Notes under the pieces: model-generated
What the model saw: the letters and a program-made list of their open reading frames with translations, nothing else
Told to the model about the DNA's origin: nothing
Database searches by the model: none
Shown: piece after piece, positions 34,953 through 46,300 of the stretch
How positions within the stretch are numbered: the first letter of the stretch is position 1
Layout: every line of letters begins with the position of its first letter
NCBI RefSeq assembly: GCF_002878395.1
Contig: NC_061116.1
Span: 123,734,681 to 123,798,680 of the forward strand
Origin: Capsicum annuum
Lineage: Eukaryota > Streptophyta > Magnoliopsida > Solanales > Solanaceae
DNA length: 64,000 bases
Reading direction: 5' to 3'
Made by a program: the position numbers and the translations under genes

Positions 34953-35570
34953 ATGCCAAGCACCATGAGTAGAGGCAGTCCCTTACTCTCTTTTGATCCA
35001 GAACCTGAGAGAATCCTTTAAACACCAAGAAGAATGGCAGAATAAATTCATAACGGGGTTTAAGACCCTCCAGTTATGGATCCAAGCATGGCACTCCCAT
35101 GTGGTCCAATATCTCCACAAGTGATTGCATACTTATAGACAAAACAACTTTTGGTGCAAGAACGCAGGGAAGCTGAATAAGCTAGAGTTGCAGAGGCAGG
35201 AGTAGCTCAGCAACAAGGACTAGTCAGGCCTAGATAGATTTTTTATTATTGAGTTCAGAGAGGCAGAGCTACGCTTGTGCGGGCATATTAGCACTTGGAC
35301 CTATATAAGGACGAAGATGATGAAGATCTGGGTTATGTTGAGCCTGCAGAATTGGAAGCCATTGTTCATCCACTGTTAGCCCCCAATGTGAAGTTCGATA
35401 TCTCAAGTGCTATGATCCAACTATTGAATCTGAACGGTGTGTTTTCTGGTATAGCTAAGGATGATGCGAACAAACATCTTACAAATTTTGTAGGGATCTT
35501 CACAAACTATAATATTCCAGGAGTTAATCAGGAGGCATTGAGACTGAGGCTGTTCCCATTTTCATTCAGC
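34953..35570 (+). pseudogene. gag N-terminal fragment of element H
   Basis: The ATG at 34953 (MPSTMSRGSPLLSFDPEPERI) parallels B. After stops, the open frame from 35295 reads DEDDEDLGYVEP, then NVKFDISSAMIQLLNLNGVFSG, then LTNFVGIFTNYNIPGVNQEALRLRLFPFSFS, the Athila Gag N-terminal domain into the start of the capsid core. It is cut at about 35570, where LTR sequence of J begins. The last ~25 codons of the 117-codon frame are therefore not Gag. Confidence 0.85.
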
Positions 35571-35571
35571 A

Positions 35572-35660
35572 TCCTTGTGGGAACGATATCCGACTGTATA
35601 AGTCACTATATTACTTGTATGATCGCGTACACTTATGTGTGTGTTTGAACACAACAAGTT
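35572..35660 (+). repeat. 3'-terminal fragment of J's 5' LTR
   Basis: 'cttgtgggaacgatatccgac...' up to 'gaacacaacaag', directly before a primer site. It has no homology to H gag, which it interrupts. Confidence 0.7.
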
Positions 35661-35662
35661 TT

Positions 35663-35680
35663 TGGCACCATTATCGGGGA
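35663..35680 (+). promoter_or_regulatory. primer-binding site of element J, tRNA-Asp type
   Basis: TGGCACCATTATCGGGGA. Differences from TGGCGCCGTTGCCGGGGA are all G-to-A or C-to-T type. Confidence 0.9.
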
Positions 35681-35769
35681 CTAGTATAATTAGTGATTTG
35701 CTAATTTTTTGGTTTTTGATAATAAGTTAAGTGTTAACAACTTGATCTTAGCAACTGTATTTTTGCAAG

Positions 35770-37440
35770 TTTAGCTAAATACAGGATTGGTAAGAGATAG
35801 AGAGTTGGTAGAGCCTTTTTAAAAACTAGAATTTGTATTTCAACAGAGGTGAAGAGCTCAGTATCCCATTCAATAGGTTCAAATAGCTGAAAAAAGAGAA
35901 CCAAATGTTGCTGATCCAAATGCTGGACATATCCCAGCTCCAGTTATCCCAGCTGCTCCTACTCAATAAGTTACTAGACCTGTTCATGAGTAGGTAATCC
36001 CACCCAAAAACGATGCGACTAACAGTATTCGCAAGCCCGAGCCAGGTGGTCAATTTGAATTAAAGCAGAATATGGTGCAGTTGTTGAATTCGGCTGGGCA
36101 ATTTTTGTCCTTTCACATGAAGATCCACAACACATACAGAACTTCCTGGAAATCAGCGATACTTACAATCCTACCGGGGTGAATACTGATTATGTCAGAC
36201 TAACGCTTTTCCCTTTTTATTTAATTGGGAAAGAGAAGAGGTAATTATATTCTGAACCACTACTCTCTATTATTTATTGGGAAGATCTATCTCAGAAGTT
36301 CCTTATTTGATTCTTTCTATCTGGGAAGACTGCACATTTGAGAAGCAAGATTTTGAGTTTCAGATAGATAGAAGGAGAGAATCTCTACCAAACTTGGGAG
36401 AGATTTAAGAGTATGCTCAGAAATTGCCCTCATCATTATCAGTCTAATAATGTTCTTGTACATACTTTCATTAAGGGGCTAGAGCCAAATACCAAGATTC
36501 TATTGGATTCAGCAACAGGTGGGCAAGCTATTGAGAAGACTTATGATGAATTATACACATCGCTGAATAGGATTTCTCAAGAGATCCCAGAATGGCATGC
36601 TTACTCGAGGAGTGATCCTAAGAAGGTTGCAGATGTGTTAGAGGTAGACTAGTTCACTGTTCTACCATATCAGCTTACAACAATGCAAAATCAGATACTT
36701 ACTCAGTTAAACAATATGAAGTTGGGGGTTCCGCAAGAAATAGCTACATCTAATACAATCCAACAAGTGAATTCTTGGTGTGAGGTTTGTGGAAGTAGTG
36801 AACACATGGCAGATACTTATGCAGTTAATCCAGATTCTATGAATTATGTAGGGAATGCAAGTCATCCAGGACAAATAAACTATAGTAATACATATAATCC
36901 CAATTGGAGAAATAATCCCAATTTCTTATGGGGTGAAAATCAGGCACAGAACAATAATCAGTATAAGGGGCTAGTGCAACAGAATCAATAACAGGTTCAA
37001 AATAATCAAGCTACTACTCAAACAAGTAACATAGAGGAGATGATGAAGCAACTTTTTACTAATCTGGAGAAGTTTGCAGTAAATCTAAAGAGTCAACAGG
37101 TGCTTACTAGAAATTTAGAGTTGCAACTTGGTTAGATTGCTGGAGAACAAAATACAAGATCTCAAGGTGGCTTACCTAGCGATACAGAGGTGAATCCAAA
37201 GTAGGTAAATATAGTTATGATAAGGAGTGGGTTGCAGTTAAAGAAGGAGGTACCTGAGCAGGTTAGTCCCATAACCACTGATGATGATCCTAAAGAAAAT
37301 GAGGAGAAAGCGATCAAAGAGAAAGCTACAAACGATGAAACTCATGTGGAGAAGAAGACTCTACTTTTACCATTCCCTTAAAGGAAAAGGAAGAACCAAG
37401 AGGAGTCTAGTTACAAGAAGTTTTTGGATTTTCTAAAGTA
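35770..37440 (+). pseudogene. gag of element J
   Basis: N-terminal domain at about 36050-36240 (FELKQNMVQLLNSAGQF, FLEISDTYNPTGVN in shifting frames, then LTLFPFYLIGKEK). Capsid core at 36260-36650: WEDLSQKFLI, FRQIEGENLYQTWERFKSMLRNCPHHYQSN, then ATGGQAIEKTYDELY in a clean frame from 36413. Zinc knuckle near 36777-36815 reads CEVCGSSEHMADTY, with the last Cys changed to Tyr. An Asn/Gln-rich segment and a coiled-coil-like region (IEEMMKQLFTNLEKFAVNLKS) follow, then QGGLPSDTEVNPK and a charged linker. There are only a handful of stops, so it is the best-preserved gag here. Confidence 0.88.
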
Positions 37441-38053
37441 GGTTTATGTAAATTTTCCTCTAGTTGACATTCTACAGAGTGTTCCAAAATATGCAAAATA
37501 CGTAGAGGATATAGTGGCAAACAAGAAACAATTGACAGAGTATGCTATAGTTGCACTTATTGAGTAGTGCACATCCAAGCTACAAAATAAACTACCCACG
37601 AAGCTGAAGGATTCAGGTAATTTCACTTTGTGGATCACTATTGGGCAGACCAATAGTACTTGTGGATTGTATGACTTGGGGGCTAGCATAAATCTTATGC
37701 CTATATCTTGGTATCTAACTATGGGTCTTAGGAGTCCCAAACCTATGAATATTGTTTTGCAGTTGGTTGATAGGTCCCTTGCTAGGGCGGACAAAATTAT
37801 TGAAAATCTTCTAGTGCAAGTGGGATCACTAATATTTCCAGTAGACTTTGCGATTCTTGAATTTGAAGTTGATCCAGTTGTTCAATTTATTTTGGGATGG
37901 CCCTTCCTAGAAATAGGGAAGTCATTAATTGATGTAGCGGTAGTAAACATGGTAATGAGAGCACATGATAAAGTAGAGGTTTTTGATGTATACAAAGCGC
38001 TGAAATTATCGGCTATATATGAAGAATTGTCTTTTATATCAGTTATTGACCTT
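37441..38053 (+). pseudogene. protease of element J, active-site Asp intact
   Basis: Begins VYVNFPLVDILQSVPKYAKYVEDIVANK. After one stop it reads KLKDSGNFTLWITIG, then YDLGASINLMPISWY, the canonical active-site loop with its Asp, then DFAILEFEVDPVVQFILGWPFLEIGKSLIDV and KALKLSAIYEELSFISVIDL. The reading frame is open from 37628. At 38053 the coding sequence is cut by the inversion breakpoint. The last ten codons of the open frame (to 38086) are antisense noncoding motif sequence, not protease. Confidence 0.88.
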
Positions 38054-38199
38054 GCACTCAGTGCCTTAGTTTTGGTCGTGGCATGATTCATTTTTTGTGT
38101 ATTTTTGGAGTCTTTTATCGTCTGAAAATTAAACTACACTATTACATTACACTCGTGGATTGCCTCCCATGCAACGTCTTATTTTATGTTGTGGCATGA
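38054..38199 (-). promoter_or_regulatory. post-pol motif pair of J, inverted, second copy split
   Basis: Copy 1 is at 38152-38199 (ends GCATGGGAGGCAATCCACGAG on the minus strand). The head of copy 2 is at 38054-38086 (ATGCCACGACC...GGCACTGAGTG). The missing tail of copy 2 is at 41299-41309 on the plus strand. Confidence 0.85.
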
Positions 38200-38221
38200 C
38201 TCAGCTCAGTATCACTCACCA

Positions 38222-39560
38222 GAAAAGGTGATGGACACTTCGTGCTTATCTCTATGAACATCCCAATAATGTTTCACACATTGTCCATTCACCAAGAACT
38301 TCTTAGTCTTTTCTTTATTCCATAGTTCAACCGCTACATGAGCCATCATTCGTATGACTTTCGAATGGCCCAGATCACTTAGATCGTAACTTACCTGGGA
38401 ACAACTTTAACCTTAAATTAAACAACAATATATGTTGTTTGGGTTCAAACACTCTGTCCTGAATATGGTTGTCATGCCATCTCTTGGTCTTCTCCTTATA
38501 CAATTTAGCATTCTCATAAGCATGGAGATAAAATTTTCAAGTCTAACCAGCTGCAACAATCTCTTCTCACCAGCGGCCTTTATCTCAAGATTCAACTTTT
38601 TAACTGCCTAATAAGCTTGATGTTCCAACTCTACAAGAAAATGGTATGCCTTCCTGTAAACAAAGTGATATGGAGAGGTACCAATGGCTGTCTTCTAAGC
38701 TTCCTATAAGCCCATAGTGTGTCATTTAGCTTTTCAGCCCAATCCTTCCACTGACCATTAATAGTCTTTTGTTGTATCTGCTTTATCTCCCAGTTGGATA
38801 CCTCAACTTGTCCACTCGTTTGTGGATGATATGCAGCGTCCACAATGTGCCTAACACCATATTTAGCTAATAGATTTTTAACCCAAGTGTTAAGAAAATA
38901 CGTACCTCCATCACTGATTATAGCTCTGGGAGTGCTAAATTGGAAGAATATATGCTTCTTCACAAATTTCAATACCACTCTCACATCATTAGTGGGAAAA
39001 GATTTAGCTTCCACCCACTTGGATACATAATCAACCGCCACTAAGATATATAAGTTGCCATTGGATGGTAGGAATGGTCCCATAAAATCTATCCCCCAAA
39101 CATCAAATACTCCTACTTCAAGAATGTTGTTCAACGGCATCTCATGATGCCTTGAAATTGTACCTAACTTATGGCACTGATCACAACTCTTCACAAAAGC
39201 CACTGCATCTTTGAACAATGTTTAGCCAAAAAAAACCGAATTGCAAAACTTTTTTGGCTGTTCTTTCACCCCCATGATGGCCACCATAAGGAGATGAATT
39301 GCATTTTTATAGCACTTATGTAAATTCAACTTTTGGGATACATCTGCGTACAATTCCATCAGGAACCTGCTTGAACAGATATGGCTCATCCTAAATATAG
39401 GCTTGAGAATTATTTAGCAATTTATTTTATTGAGTGGTAGCTTCGGGAGGATAAACCCCACACACTAACAAGTTCACAATATCTGCATACCACGAAAGCT
39501 CATACAAAGACAATAATTTTTCATCCAGAAACTCTTCCTGAATACATTTGATATCATCCG
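38222..39560 (-). pseudogene. integrase of element J (in inverted block), catalytic triad intact
   Basis: From the right: the spacer after RNase H (LLSLYELSWYADIVNLLVCGVYPPEAT), the zinc region (SSPYGGHHGGERTAKKV, then CDQC), and a 195-codon open frame (38631-39218) with the core. Catalytic residues are D44 (WGIDFMGPF), D103 (IISDGGTYF) and E139 ([12 protein letters not shown]), with 35 residues between the last two. The C-terminal domain (38222-38630) keeps [45 protein letters not shown] and ends FSGE and stop. It is broken by a few frameshifts and stops, so it is not functional as it stands, and it lies antisense to its own gag. Confidence 0.9.
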
Positions 39561-40110
39561 CAATATGGTCATGATTCTCTAATCTGGACAAATAGTTTGC
39601 AACCTGATTTTCTACTCCTTTTCAATCACAAAACTCTAGGTTAAATTCTTGCAGTAATAAAATCCACCAGATCAATTGAGGCTTTGCATCCTTTTTGTTG
39701 AAGAGATACTTGATGGCAGCATAGTCAGTGTGAACAATTACCTTGGTGTCCACCAAATATGCTTAAAATTTGTTGAATATATAAACTAGTGCTAACATCT
39801 CCTTTTCTGTAACTGCATAATTTACTTGGGCATCATTCAGGACTTTACTAGTGTAATAAATAAAACAAAATACCTTGTCTTTTCTCTGCCCCAAAACTGC
39901 TCCCATAGCTATATCACTGGCGTCACACATCAATTCAAATAGTAACTCCCAATATAGAGAAATCAAGATGGGTGCTTCAGTCAGTTTCTTCTTCAGTTTC
40001 TCAAAAGCTTCTTGACAATCAGCCCCAAAATCAAATTTAGCTTCTTTTTCTAAAAATTTACACATAGGGCTAGCAATTTTGGAAAAACCTTGAATAAATC
40101 GCCTGTAGAA
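39561..40110 (-). pseudogene. RNase H of element J (in inverted block)
   Basis: The open frame 39763-40065 holds FDFGADCQEAFEKLKKKLTEAPIL (the RT connection) and FELMCDASDIAMGAVLGQRKDKVF, the first RNase H strands with the catalytic Asp of CDAS. It continues YTSKVLNDAQVNYAVTEKEMLALVY. Left of it, with stops, are VIVHTDHAAIKYLF-like and [16 protein letters not shown] residues that end RNase H. Confidence 0.85.
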
Positions 40111-40912
40111 TCCTGCATGACCAAGAAACTTTACAATCCCTACACTGTTACCAGATGTGGTAGCTTTTTAATCACTTCAATTTTGGCTCTATCTACTTTA
40201 AGTCCTCTACATGAGACTTTATGGCCAAGGATTATTCCTTCCTTGACCAAAAAATGGCATTTTTCCTAATCTAGTACCAGATTTGTCTCTTCACAATGAT
40301 CTAGGACATAATCTAGATTCTGCAAGCATACATAAAATTTTTTTCTATAAATAGAGAAGTCATCCATGATTACCTCAATAAATTCTTCAATCATGTCATA
40401 GAAAATTACCATCATGCACTCTGAAACATTGCAGTTGTATTTCAGAGGAAAAAGGCATACGTCTAAACATATACGTGCCATATGGGAAGGTAAATATGGT
40501 CTTTTCTTGGTCCCCTAGCATAATGGTGATCTTTATATCCTGATTATCCATCAAGAAAACAATAGTACTCTTTCCTGGCCAACCTATCCAACATTTGATC
40601 AATGAACAGGATAGGATAATGATCCTTTCTTATGGCTTTATTTAGCATTCGGTAGTCAATACAGATTCTCCATCAAGTCGCCATGTGAGTGGGACTCATC
40701 TCTTTAGCTTCATTGGTAACCACAATCATCCCACCTTTCTTTGGGACAAAATGTATTAGGCTTACCCTCTTTCTGTCTAAAATTGGATAAACAATCCCAT
40801 TATTGAGCCACTTGATGACCTCTTTTTGCACTATGTCCTTTATCACCATATTCAACATTGTTTCTATATTCTTGGTTTGAAACCTTCTTCCATGTATATC
40901 TTGTGTATGCAA
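40111..40912 (-). pseudogene. reverse transcriptase of element J (in inverted block)
   Basis: Fingers in the open frame 40673-40912: VIKDIVQKEVIKWLNNGIVYPI, then HFVPKKGGMIVVTNE. Palm pieces across two frames at 40396-40602: FLMDNQDIKITI, DQEKTIFTFPYGTYMFRRMPF. The catalytic loop VIMDDFSIY is at about 40355-40380 (frame 40266-40481), with both Asp present. NLDYVLDHCEETNLVLD follows. About four frame breaks. Confidence 0.88.
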
Positions 40913-41298
40913 AAAGCTGGATTTATCCCTGTAATGTCAGAGATCTACCAACCAATTTCCTTTTTTCTTCTTTTCAAGACTACCATTGCTTTTCTTACCT
41001 TCACATCAGATAAACCTGCAATCAAAATAACAGGCAAGGTATTATTTTCACCAAGGTAAACATATTTCAAGTGAGGAGGAAGAACCTTAAGCTCCAATTT
41101 TAGGGCTTCATTAATTAAAGCTTTGAGAGCCAGGTTAATTGGCCTATTTAATGGCTCAAAAGGCAGCTTTCTTATTTCAACCACCACCAAATTCAAGACT
41201 TGGACCAATTCCAGTGCCTCTACATCTCTATACAAATCATGACCCATCAAAGCTCTCTCTAGTGGATCATCAGACAACAACAGATGTAGCTCAGATGT
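40913..41298 (-). pseudogene. protease-RT linker of element J (in inverted block)
   Basis: The open frame 40945-41304 reads LHLLLSDDPLERALMGHDLY, then FEPLNRPINLALKALI, then LELKVLPPHLKYVYLGENNTLPVI. These residues link protease to RT in Athila polyproteins. Its first codons (41299-41304) come from beyond the breakpoint. Confidence 0.85.
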
Positions 41299-41943
41299 AG
41301 GCAACCCACTTTTACTTACAATGTTTTATTATTTTTTGTTTGAAATATAAGGATAAGTGAATTGAAACCAAGGAGAATACTATGTCCCAGGGAAGCAATC
41401 AGGTTTGCAAAATAATGTGTGTTAGTGAGGCTCAACATCAGGTAAGAAAAAGGGTTGAAAAACTCACTAGAAATATGAATTTAAAGTCCACCACATCGCG
41501 GTGATGGCCAAAATGGTAATTGCCAATTTCTAGTATGGTACTGCGATACCATTGTGTCATGGTAATGGCAAAAATAGGAATTATCAAATTTCAATGTGTT
41601 GATGCATTACAATTGCTTTGCGATGTGGAGACAAAACGGACAAACTGTTCCAATTTTTGTTATTACCACACACGGAGAGGGAGAAATTCTAAATTGGCAA
41701 AAATAGTGTGTACCACGATACCACCTCTTCGTGGTATGGACGCATTTTGTGAAAAATTATTTTTATTATGTTGGGTAAAACCCAACCTGAACCAGACTCC
41801 TATTACCTCTCTCTATATACCCCTTTTATCCCTAATATCTTCAATTCTCCAAAACTAAAACTCTAGGCACCGCCCCCACTCCCACAACCATGTTTGTTCT
41901 CTAATTTTATCATTTTTCAAAATTTTCACTCGATGCACCTAAG
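41299..41943 (+). promoter_or_regulatory. leader exon with possible promoter, element J
   Basis: Starts with the plus-strand tail of the split motif. At 41490-41760 it carries a J-specific word (CATCGCGGTGATGG, TACTGCGATACCA, ACCACGATACC, TTCGTGGTATGG). 'tgggtaaaacccaacctgaacc' comes next, then a TATATA box at 41814 and a C-rich leader. It ends with the donor AAG/GTAAGT at 41944. The open frame 41520-41858 has no domain. Confidence 0.5.
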
Positions 41944-42887
41944 GTAAGTTATTCAGTATCTATTGTCTCTTTATATTGATGGGAGTTTCAAAATTATTGG
42001 AATGAATAGGTTGTATTCTTAATGATTTGTTTGAGTTATAGCCCCATATGCTGTATTTTTTCTTGCAATTTTTGTGAATTATTAGTCACTACCTTCATAA
42101 TCTTGTATTAAATTGTTAAGTCAGTGAGTGATGGTGAGTGAACGAATGTTGAATTAAAGTATGGGGTGATAATTATGTTGTGACTAGTGATTTTACTGAT
42201 ATGGGGTATGTGATTCATTTCAATGTGTATGGTGGGATGTGTACTTCCTAAAATATATGTGTGTCCATGTGATTCAACTCATGAGGGTGTTATGGATTAC
42301 TTACTTGTGTCGGGGTAGAAATCTTGTGGGCCAAATTTTCCATTGTGTTGATTGTACTCGCTGCTTGAACGTGTTAAGTATTGGGAGTTTTGTCTCACTG
42401 TGAAGGGAAGTCTGAGTACCTTTTATGGTAACGATGAACTTCTATGTGCATAATTTAGTTTGAAATGAGTTATTATTCTTGACACTTAGTAGTTTCTATG
42501 TATTTTGGTATGTTTAAATTGAATTGATCTTATACTTATTATTGAACTTGAAATTTTGTAAAAATGTAAAGTTTGGCAAGTGAATGAGTAAATATTTAGT
42601 TTAAATTGGCTGCAGTTAGGCTAGTTGATTCCCTTTGAGTTATGATGTGATATACCATAATACATTATGAAATCATTAAAATAAATTAGTCATTATTTGA
42701 AATGTGAACCAACTATACATGTTTTAAATATAGTGAAAAGGGGAAGTCTAAGTACCCCATTCTTCCATGTGCACACCTTATCTATTGACTAAGTATGGGG
42801 TGCCATTGTCACCTGTCCACACTTAGTTGCGGCTAGTGCACTAACAGACTCCAGTATCATTTTGTTGTTGCATGTTATGACTGACAG
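41944..42887 (+). other. predicted intron in the leader, element J
   Basis: Strong donor AAG/GTAAGTT and acceptor CTGACAG/G. AT-rich, no conserved frame. The acceptor lies five bases before the lost start codon of the ORF, the same place as in B and H. Confidence 0.55.
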
Positions 42888-44145
42888 GCACCATAGATCA
42901 CCAGCAATATAAAGGAAAGGGTAAGACTGGCTCTTCTGCACTAGATACGAAATAAAGTAGGCAGACGGAAAGATAACTTGCTAAGGTGCAATGTGCTCCA
43001 CCACTATAGCATGGGCAGATAAGGAAATTAGGGTTTAATCGGTCAGAAAAGAAGGCAAGCAGTGGTACACCAAACACACAGACGCCAAATACATTCCTAA
43101 GGTGTTCATTAATAGGGTGAGCCTACTAAGGAAATACCCAAGCATAGTACGGTGACTTGAGAAGCTGAACATGAACTTCATTTTTCATCATCCTACTGAG
43201 TGCAATTTTCACCTACTTCATGAATTTTATGCAAACTGGGACCCGATGGACCTAGATCACGAATTAAAGGTTCATGGCAAGGTGGTCTAACTCACAGGTG
43301 TAGGTATAAATGACGTACTAGGAATACTTGAGGCCGATGCAACCCTTTAAGGCAGCTGATTGTCACTCCTTTATATGTTTATATAAGACACTTATTGTAT
43401 GGTGAACATTCATCTGTTAGGTAGACCAGACATCGAGTCACCAGCCTGCATTCCTCATTTCCCTATGTACAAATGAACAAGGAGGCCCACATGTGGGGCA
43501 GAATAGTCTATTATTGCCTTATTTAAGGCAAACACATGAAATAAGTTACATGGGATTAGGTATGTTTAATCTATGCTTTGATGTGTGATAATGTTGACAT
43601 TAATGTGGGCCAGGTAATCTTTTCTGCAATAAAGAAAGTGTGCTATCAGCCAGGGAAACTATGGCTTTGAAGGTCTGTTGACTCAATTTTTGAGGAGGCA
43701 TAGGGTAGACAAGGAGGAGTTGGATTACAAACCTGAGGTTGCTACTCACCTTGTGGATATTACTACTAATAGGAGCATAGCTGGGTTCCATGGTCCAATC
43801 CTGACTATGTCTGAGCACTAAGATTAGACTGATGAGATAGCTGCCAGGATGTTTAGCCTATAGATGTTGTAGCTACAGATAGGGGAAAGAACTGTAATGC
43901 ACGCTGTTGAGTTAGATTACCCCCTTGTCCATCATGATACGACTTTGCTATAGATCGGGCTAGAGTTTGTTGAACCTGTAGATGATGAGGTACCTACAGA
44001 TATAGAGAGATGGTACCAGGACTCAGATATTGAGTTAGATAATGATGACTACTCTGATTATAGCAATGCAGAAAATAATGAAGGTGATTATGACAGTGAT
44101 GGTACCAATGATGATATAATGTCAATAGTGCATATGAATGACTAG
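42888..44145 (+). pseudogene. env-position ORF of element J (putative plant transposon protein-like)
   Basis: The expected ATG is ATA (CACCATAGATCACC at 42889-42902), so the start codon is lost. Recognisable blocks: QYKGKGK; RLSKYPSIVR; LEKLNMNFIFHHPTE; LHEFYANWDPMDLDHELKVHGKVV; GINDVLGILEADAT; then, after frameshifts, YGFEGLLTQFLRRHRVDKEELDYKPEVATHLVDIT, and a highly acidic Asp/Tyr/Ser tail ending near 44145. The FYANWDP...VHGK and GxxDVLG blocks are typical of the 'putative plant transposon protein' domain. The function of this domain is unknown. Confidence 0.7.
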
Positions 44146-45911
44146 GGAGTATTATTCCACCCTGCCATATGCTTATTTGATAGCACTGGATAGTGCTTTA
44201 TTTAAGTATAGGGTGGTTGTCTTTCGCTTTCGCATCTTATTTCTCTCTATTTTGGTTGAACAATTTTTATTTTTATGTTTTGTTGGATTTTAGTAGTTCT
44301 AACTATTCAGAACACTATGTTTATAATAGTTAGTGGATTATTGCAATTTTGCCTTAAGGTGATTCAAAATAAATTATCATATCTAGTTTCCCTCCCCTAT
44401 GATAGATGGATGATGACCATCTTAAGTGGAGTTAGTCTTTAGAAGCTGAGAATTGATAAGAACTAAATTACGACTCTTGAGAAGTGCTTTGTGTTGGGTC
44501 ATTTTTATAGTGACTTTGAACAAATTTGTTTTGAAACAAAAGGAAAAAAGAGTTTTTTTTAGGATCTAAATCTCAATAGGTGTAATATTATTTGTTTGCT
44601 TAATGTTGAATTTGACAAAGAACAAGATTAGGAACTGTAAGGATCTTATTTGATTCCTTGCATGCACCGTGAGAGTGAGTATTTGTTTCTATTCTACATG
44701 TATAGAAATGTCTAGAACTTGCTCGGTATGTTTACGAATATAAATAAAGGGTGTTATGTGGGGGAGTGATTTAGGCATTTCTTTGTTAGACGAATCATAA
44801 AGTCTTTATTTACCTACCTGTATGCATGTCCCTAGTAAACCCCTTTGAGCCTATAGCCTGATTTTTTTGGTAGCCTTGTACTTAGCCTAATCCCTTCTTT
44901 GATAGACCTTAATTTGATCTAAAACTCCTAGCTCTTTAGCATCTAAAAGTAATTGAATAAGGAGTGTGAAATTGAAGTAGGAAAAAAGTAAAAGTAGAGC
45001 CCCAAAATTGTAAGTTATTGGTGCAAAATTATTGTGGTTGGGAGTTAGAGGAATTATTCTAAAGGAAGTTTAGTTTTTTTTATTGCCTAGTTGGGTTACA
45101 ATGAACCTGTTTTGGCCCTGGTCCATTTCGGACATTGTGCACCTCAACCAAGGTGAATAACTTTAGTTGAGGGTGGATATTATAGGGGTGAGTAACAGTA
45201 AATGGTTGTGAAGAACTAGAAATTGAATTATGATGTAAAAGAAAAATGTTCCCACCTTAGATTATGTTAATGAGCTTAATGAGATTAGGGTGAAACAAAT
45301 GATGTGTAAAGGTAATAAGGTGAAAAATTGGGTTGATAGAATGTGATTTCGATTGAAGATTGACATGTATTAAAGCGCTTATGGAGATTAATCACTATTT
45401 CCTAAATAGTTCCTACCCATCCCTCAACCTATATTGCAACTATGGAAGACCTAATTGATCGCACATTTCAACATGCGACTATTAGTGGAGTAGTACAATA
45501 AGGGTAAACTTATGGTTCATTATCTATCATGTATGAATTCTTTGTTGAGAGTGAGTGATTGAATTCTAATATTCCCCTCATGAGAAATATTGAAAAATTG
45601 TGAATGATATGGGGAAGCTTTTTTGTTGGGAGGGAGCATACGGATGAAAGTACAGTTACTTTTTGTGTTTGTAGATTGAGTAATGTGATTAAGTTTGCCA
45701 ACAAGTTGGAAATTAATTGTTGAGATAGAGAAATTTGAAACAAATTGTCCCATGTGCTAAAACTATTTTGACATATTTGAGCTGAGAAGTTATTGCTAAA
45801 ATTGTAAGTGCCTAATGCAAGCATAACTCTTAGGTTGTGGTGTGAAGATTGAGTGATTGTGTTGTTGATTTAAATTTTTCAAGGATGAACAAGGTTTTAA
45901 GTGTGGGGTGG
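44146..45911 (+). other. 3' noncoding region of element J
   Basis: The part at 44640-45840 matches C (4150-5125) and D (57300-58450) in order and orientation, so this 3' region is shared across the family. It carries three purine-rich blocks, at about 44185-44216 (following the ORF), 45155-45167 ('tagttgagggtgg'), and 45893-45911 ('ttaagtgtggggtgg'), the last adjoining the LTR. No coding is seen. Confidence 0.75.
45893..45911 (+). promoter_or_regulatory. polypurine tract of element J
   Basis: 'aaggttttaagtgtggggtgg' directly before TGATCTTGG, the inferred 3' LTR start. D has the equivalent sequence at its LTR edge. Confidence 0.7.
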
Positions 45912-46300
45912 TGATCTTGGACATATTTTTATGTTCAATCACCAATATTCACCCAGATTTGTACTTGTCCTGAGCGCTATAATATGTTATTCTGAGTGTA
46001 ATTGAGCTTTAATTATGTTCTTTATATAATGGACATGATTAATGTTTGTTAAACTAAAGTGTGATGGAATTAGATATGATTGGATACAATAATGAGATGT
46101 AATGGTAAAGGGACCAAACAATGGCATTGGAACATGGCTCGGGAAGGCAAACTAAAAGTCCAAACTTCCAATTTATGCGATCACCGCATCATGTTGGTTG
46201 AGCAAATAACATTTGTCAAAATCCAAAATGCTACCGCGATATCACAGCTTTGCGGCGAGGGGACCATTTGCATTTTCCAAAATCTAGAATGTTATCATGA
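45912..46300 (+). repeat. 5'-terminal fragment of J's 3' LTR
   Basis: Starts TGATCTTGG after the polypurine tract. It holds the J word at 46165-46265 (GATCACCGCATC, CTACCGCGATATCAC, TTTGCGGCGAGG). It is cut at about 46300, where H integrase sequence resumes. Confidence 0.65.

Larger units (their letters stand above)
38054..41298 (-). mobile_element. inverted pol block of element J
   Basis: A 3.2 kb segment reading, on the minus strand, pre-RT linker, RT, RNase H, integrase and the paired post-pol motif. Its left edge cuts protease after 'attgacctt'. Its right edge (41298/41299) cuts the second copy of the motif: the motif head (GCACTGAGTG, minus strand) ends at 38054, and the tail AGGCAACCCAC lies on the plus strand at 41299. 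Flipping the block in thought restores the gene order seen in relatives. See findings. Confidence 0.85.
35572..46300 (+). mobile_element. Element J: Athila-lineage, inverted pol, truncated LTRs
   Basis: Only the last ~85 bases of the 5' LTR and the first ~390 of the 3' LTR remain. Between them lie a tRNA-Asp primer site, gag, protease with intact Asp, the pol block in reverse orientation (38054-41298), a leader with possible promoter and intron, the env-position ORF and a 3' noncoding region homologous to C and D. All main Athila parts are present, which makes J the most complete coding set in the window despite its rearrangement. The edges abut H gag on the left and H integrase tail on the right, so no target duplication can be read. 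Confidence 0.8.

Noticed and set aside
38054..41298. Independent minus-strand pol element nested in J
   Set aside because: The post-pol motif is split between the two edges in opposite orientation, which an inversion explains and a separate insertion does not.
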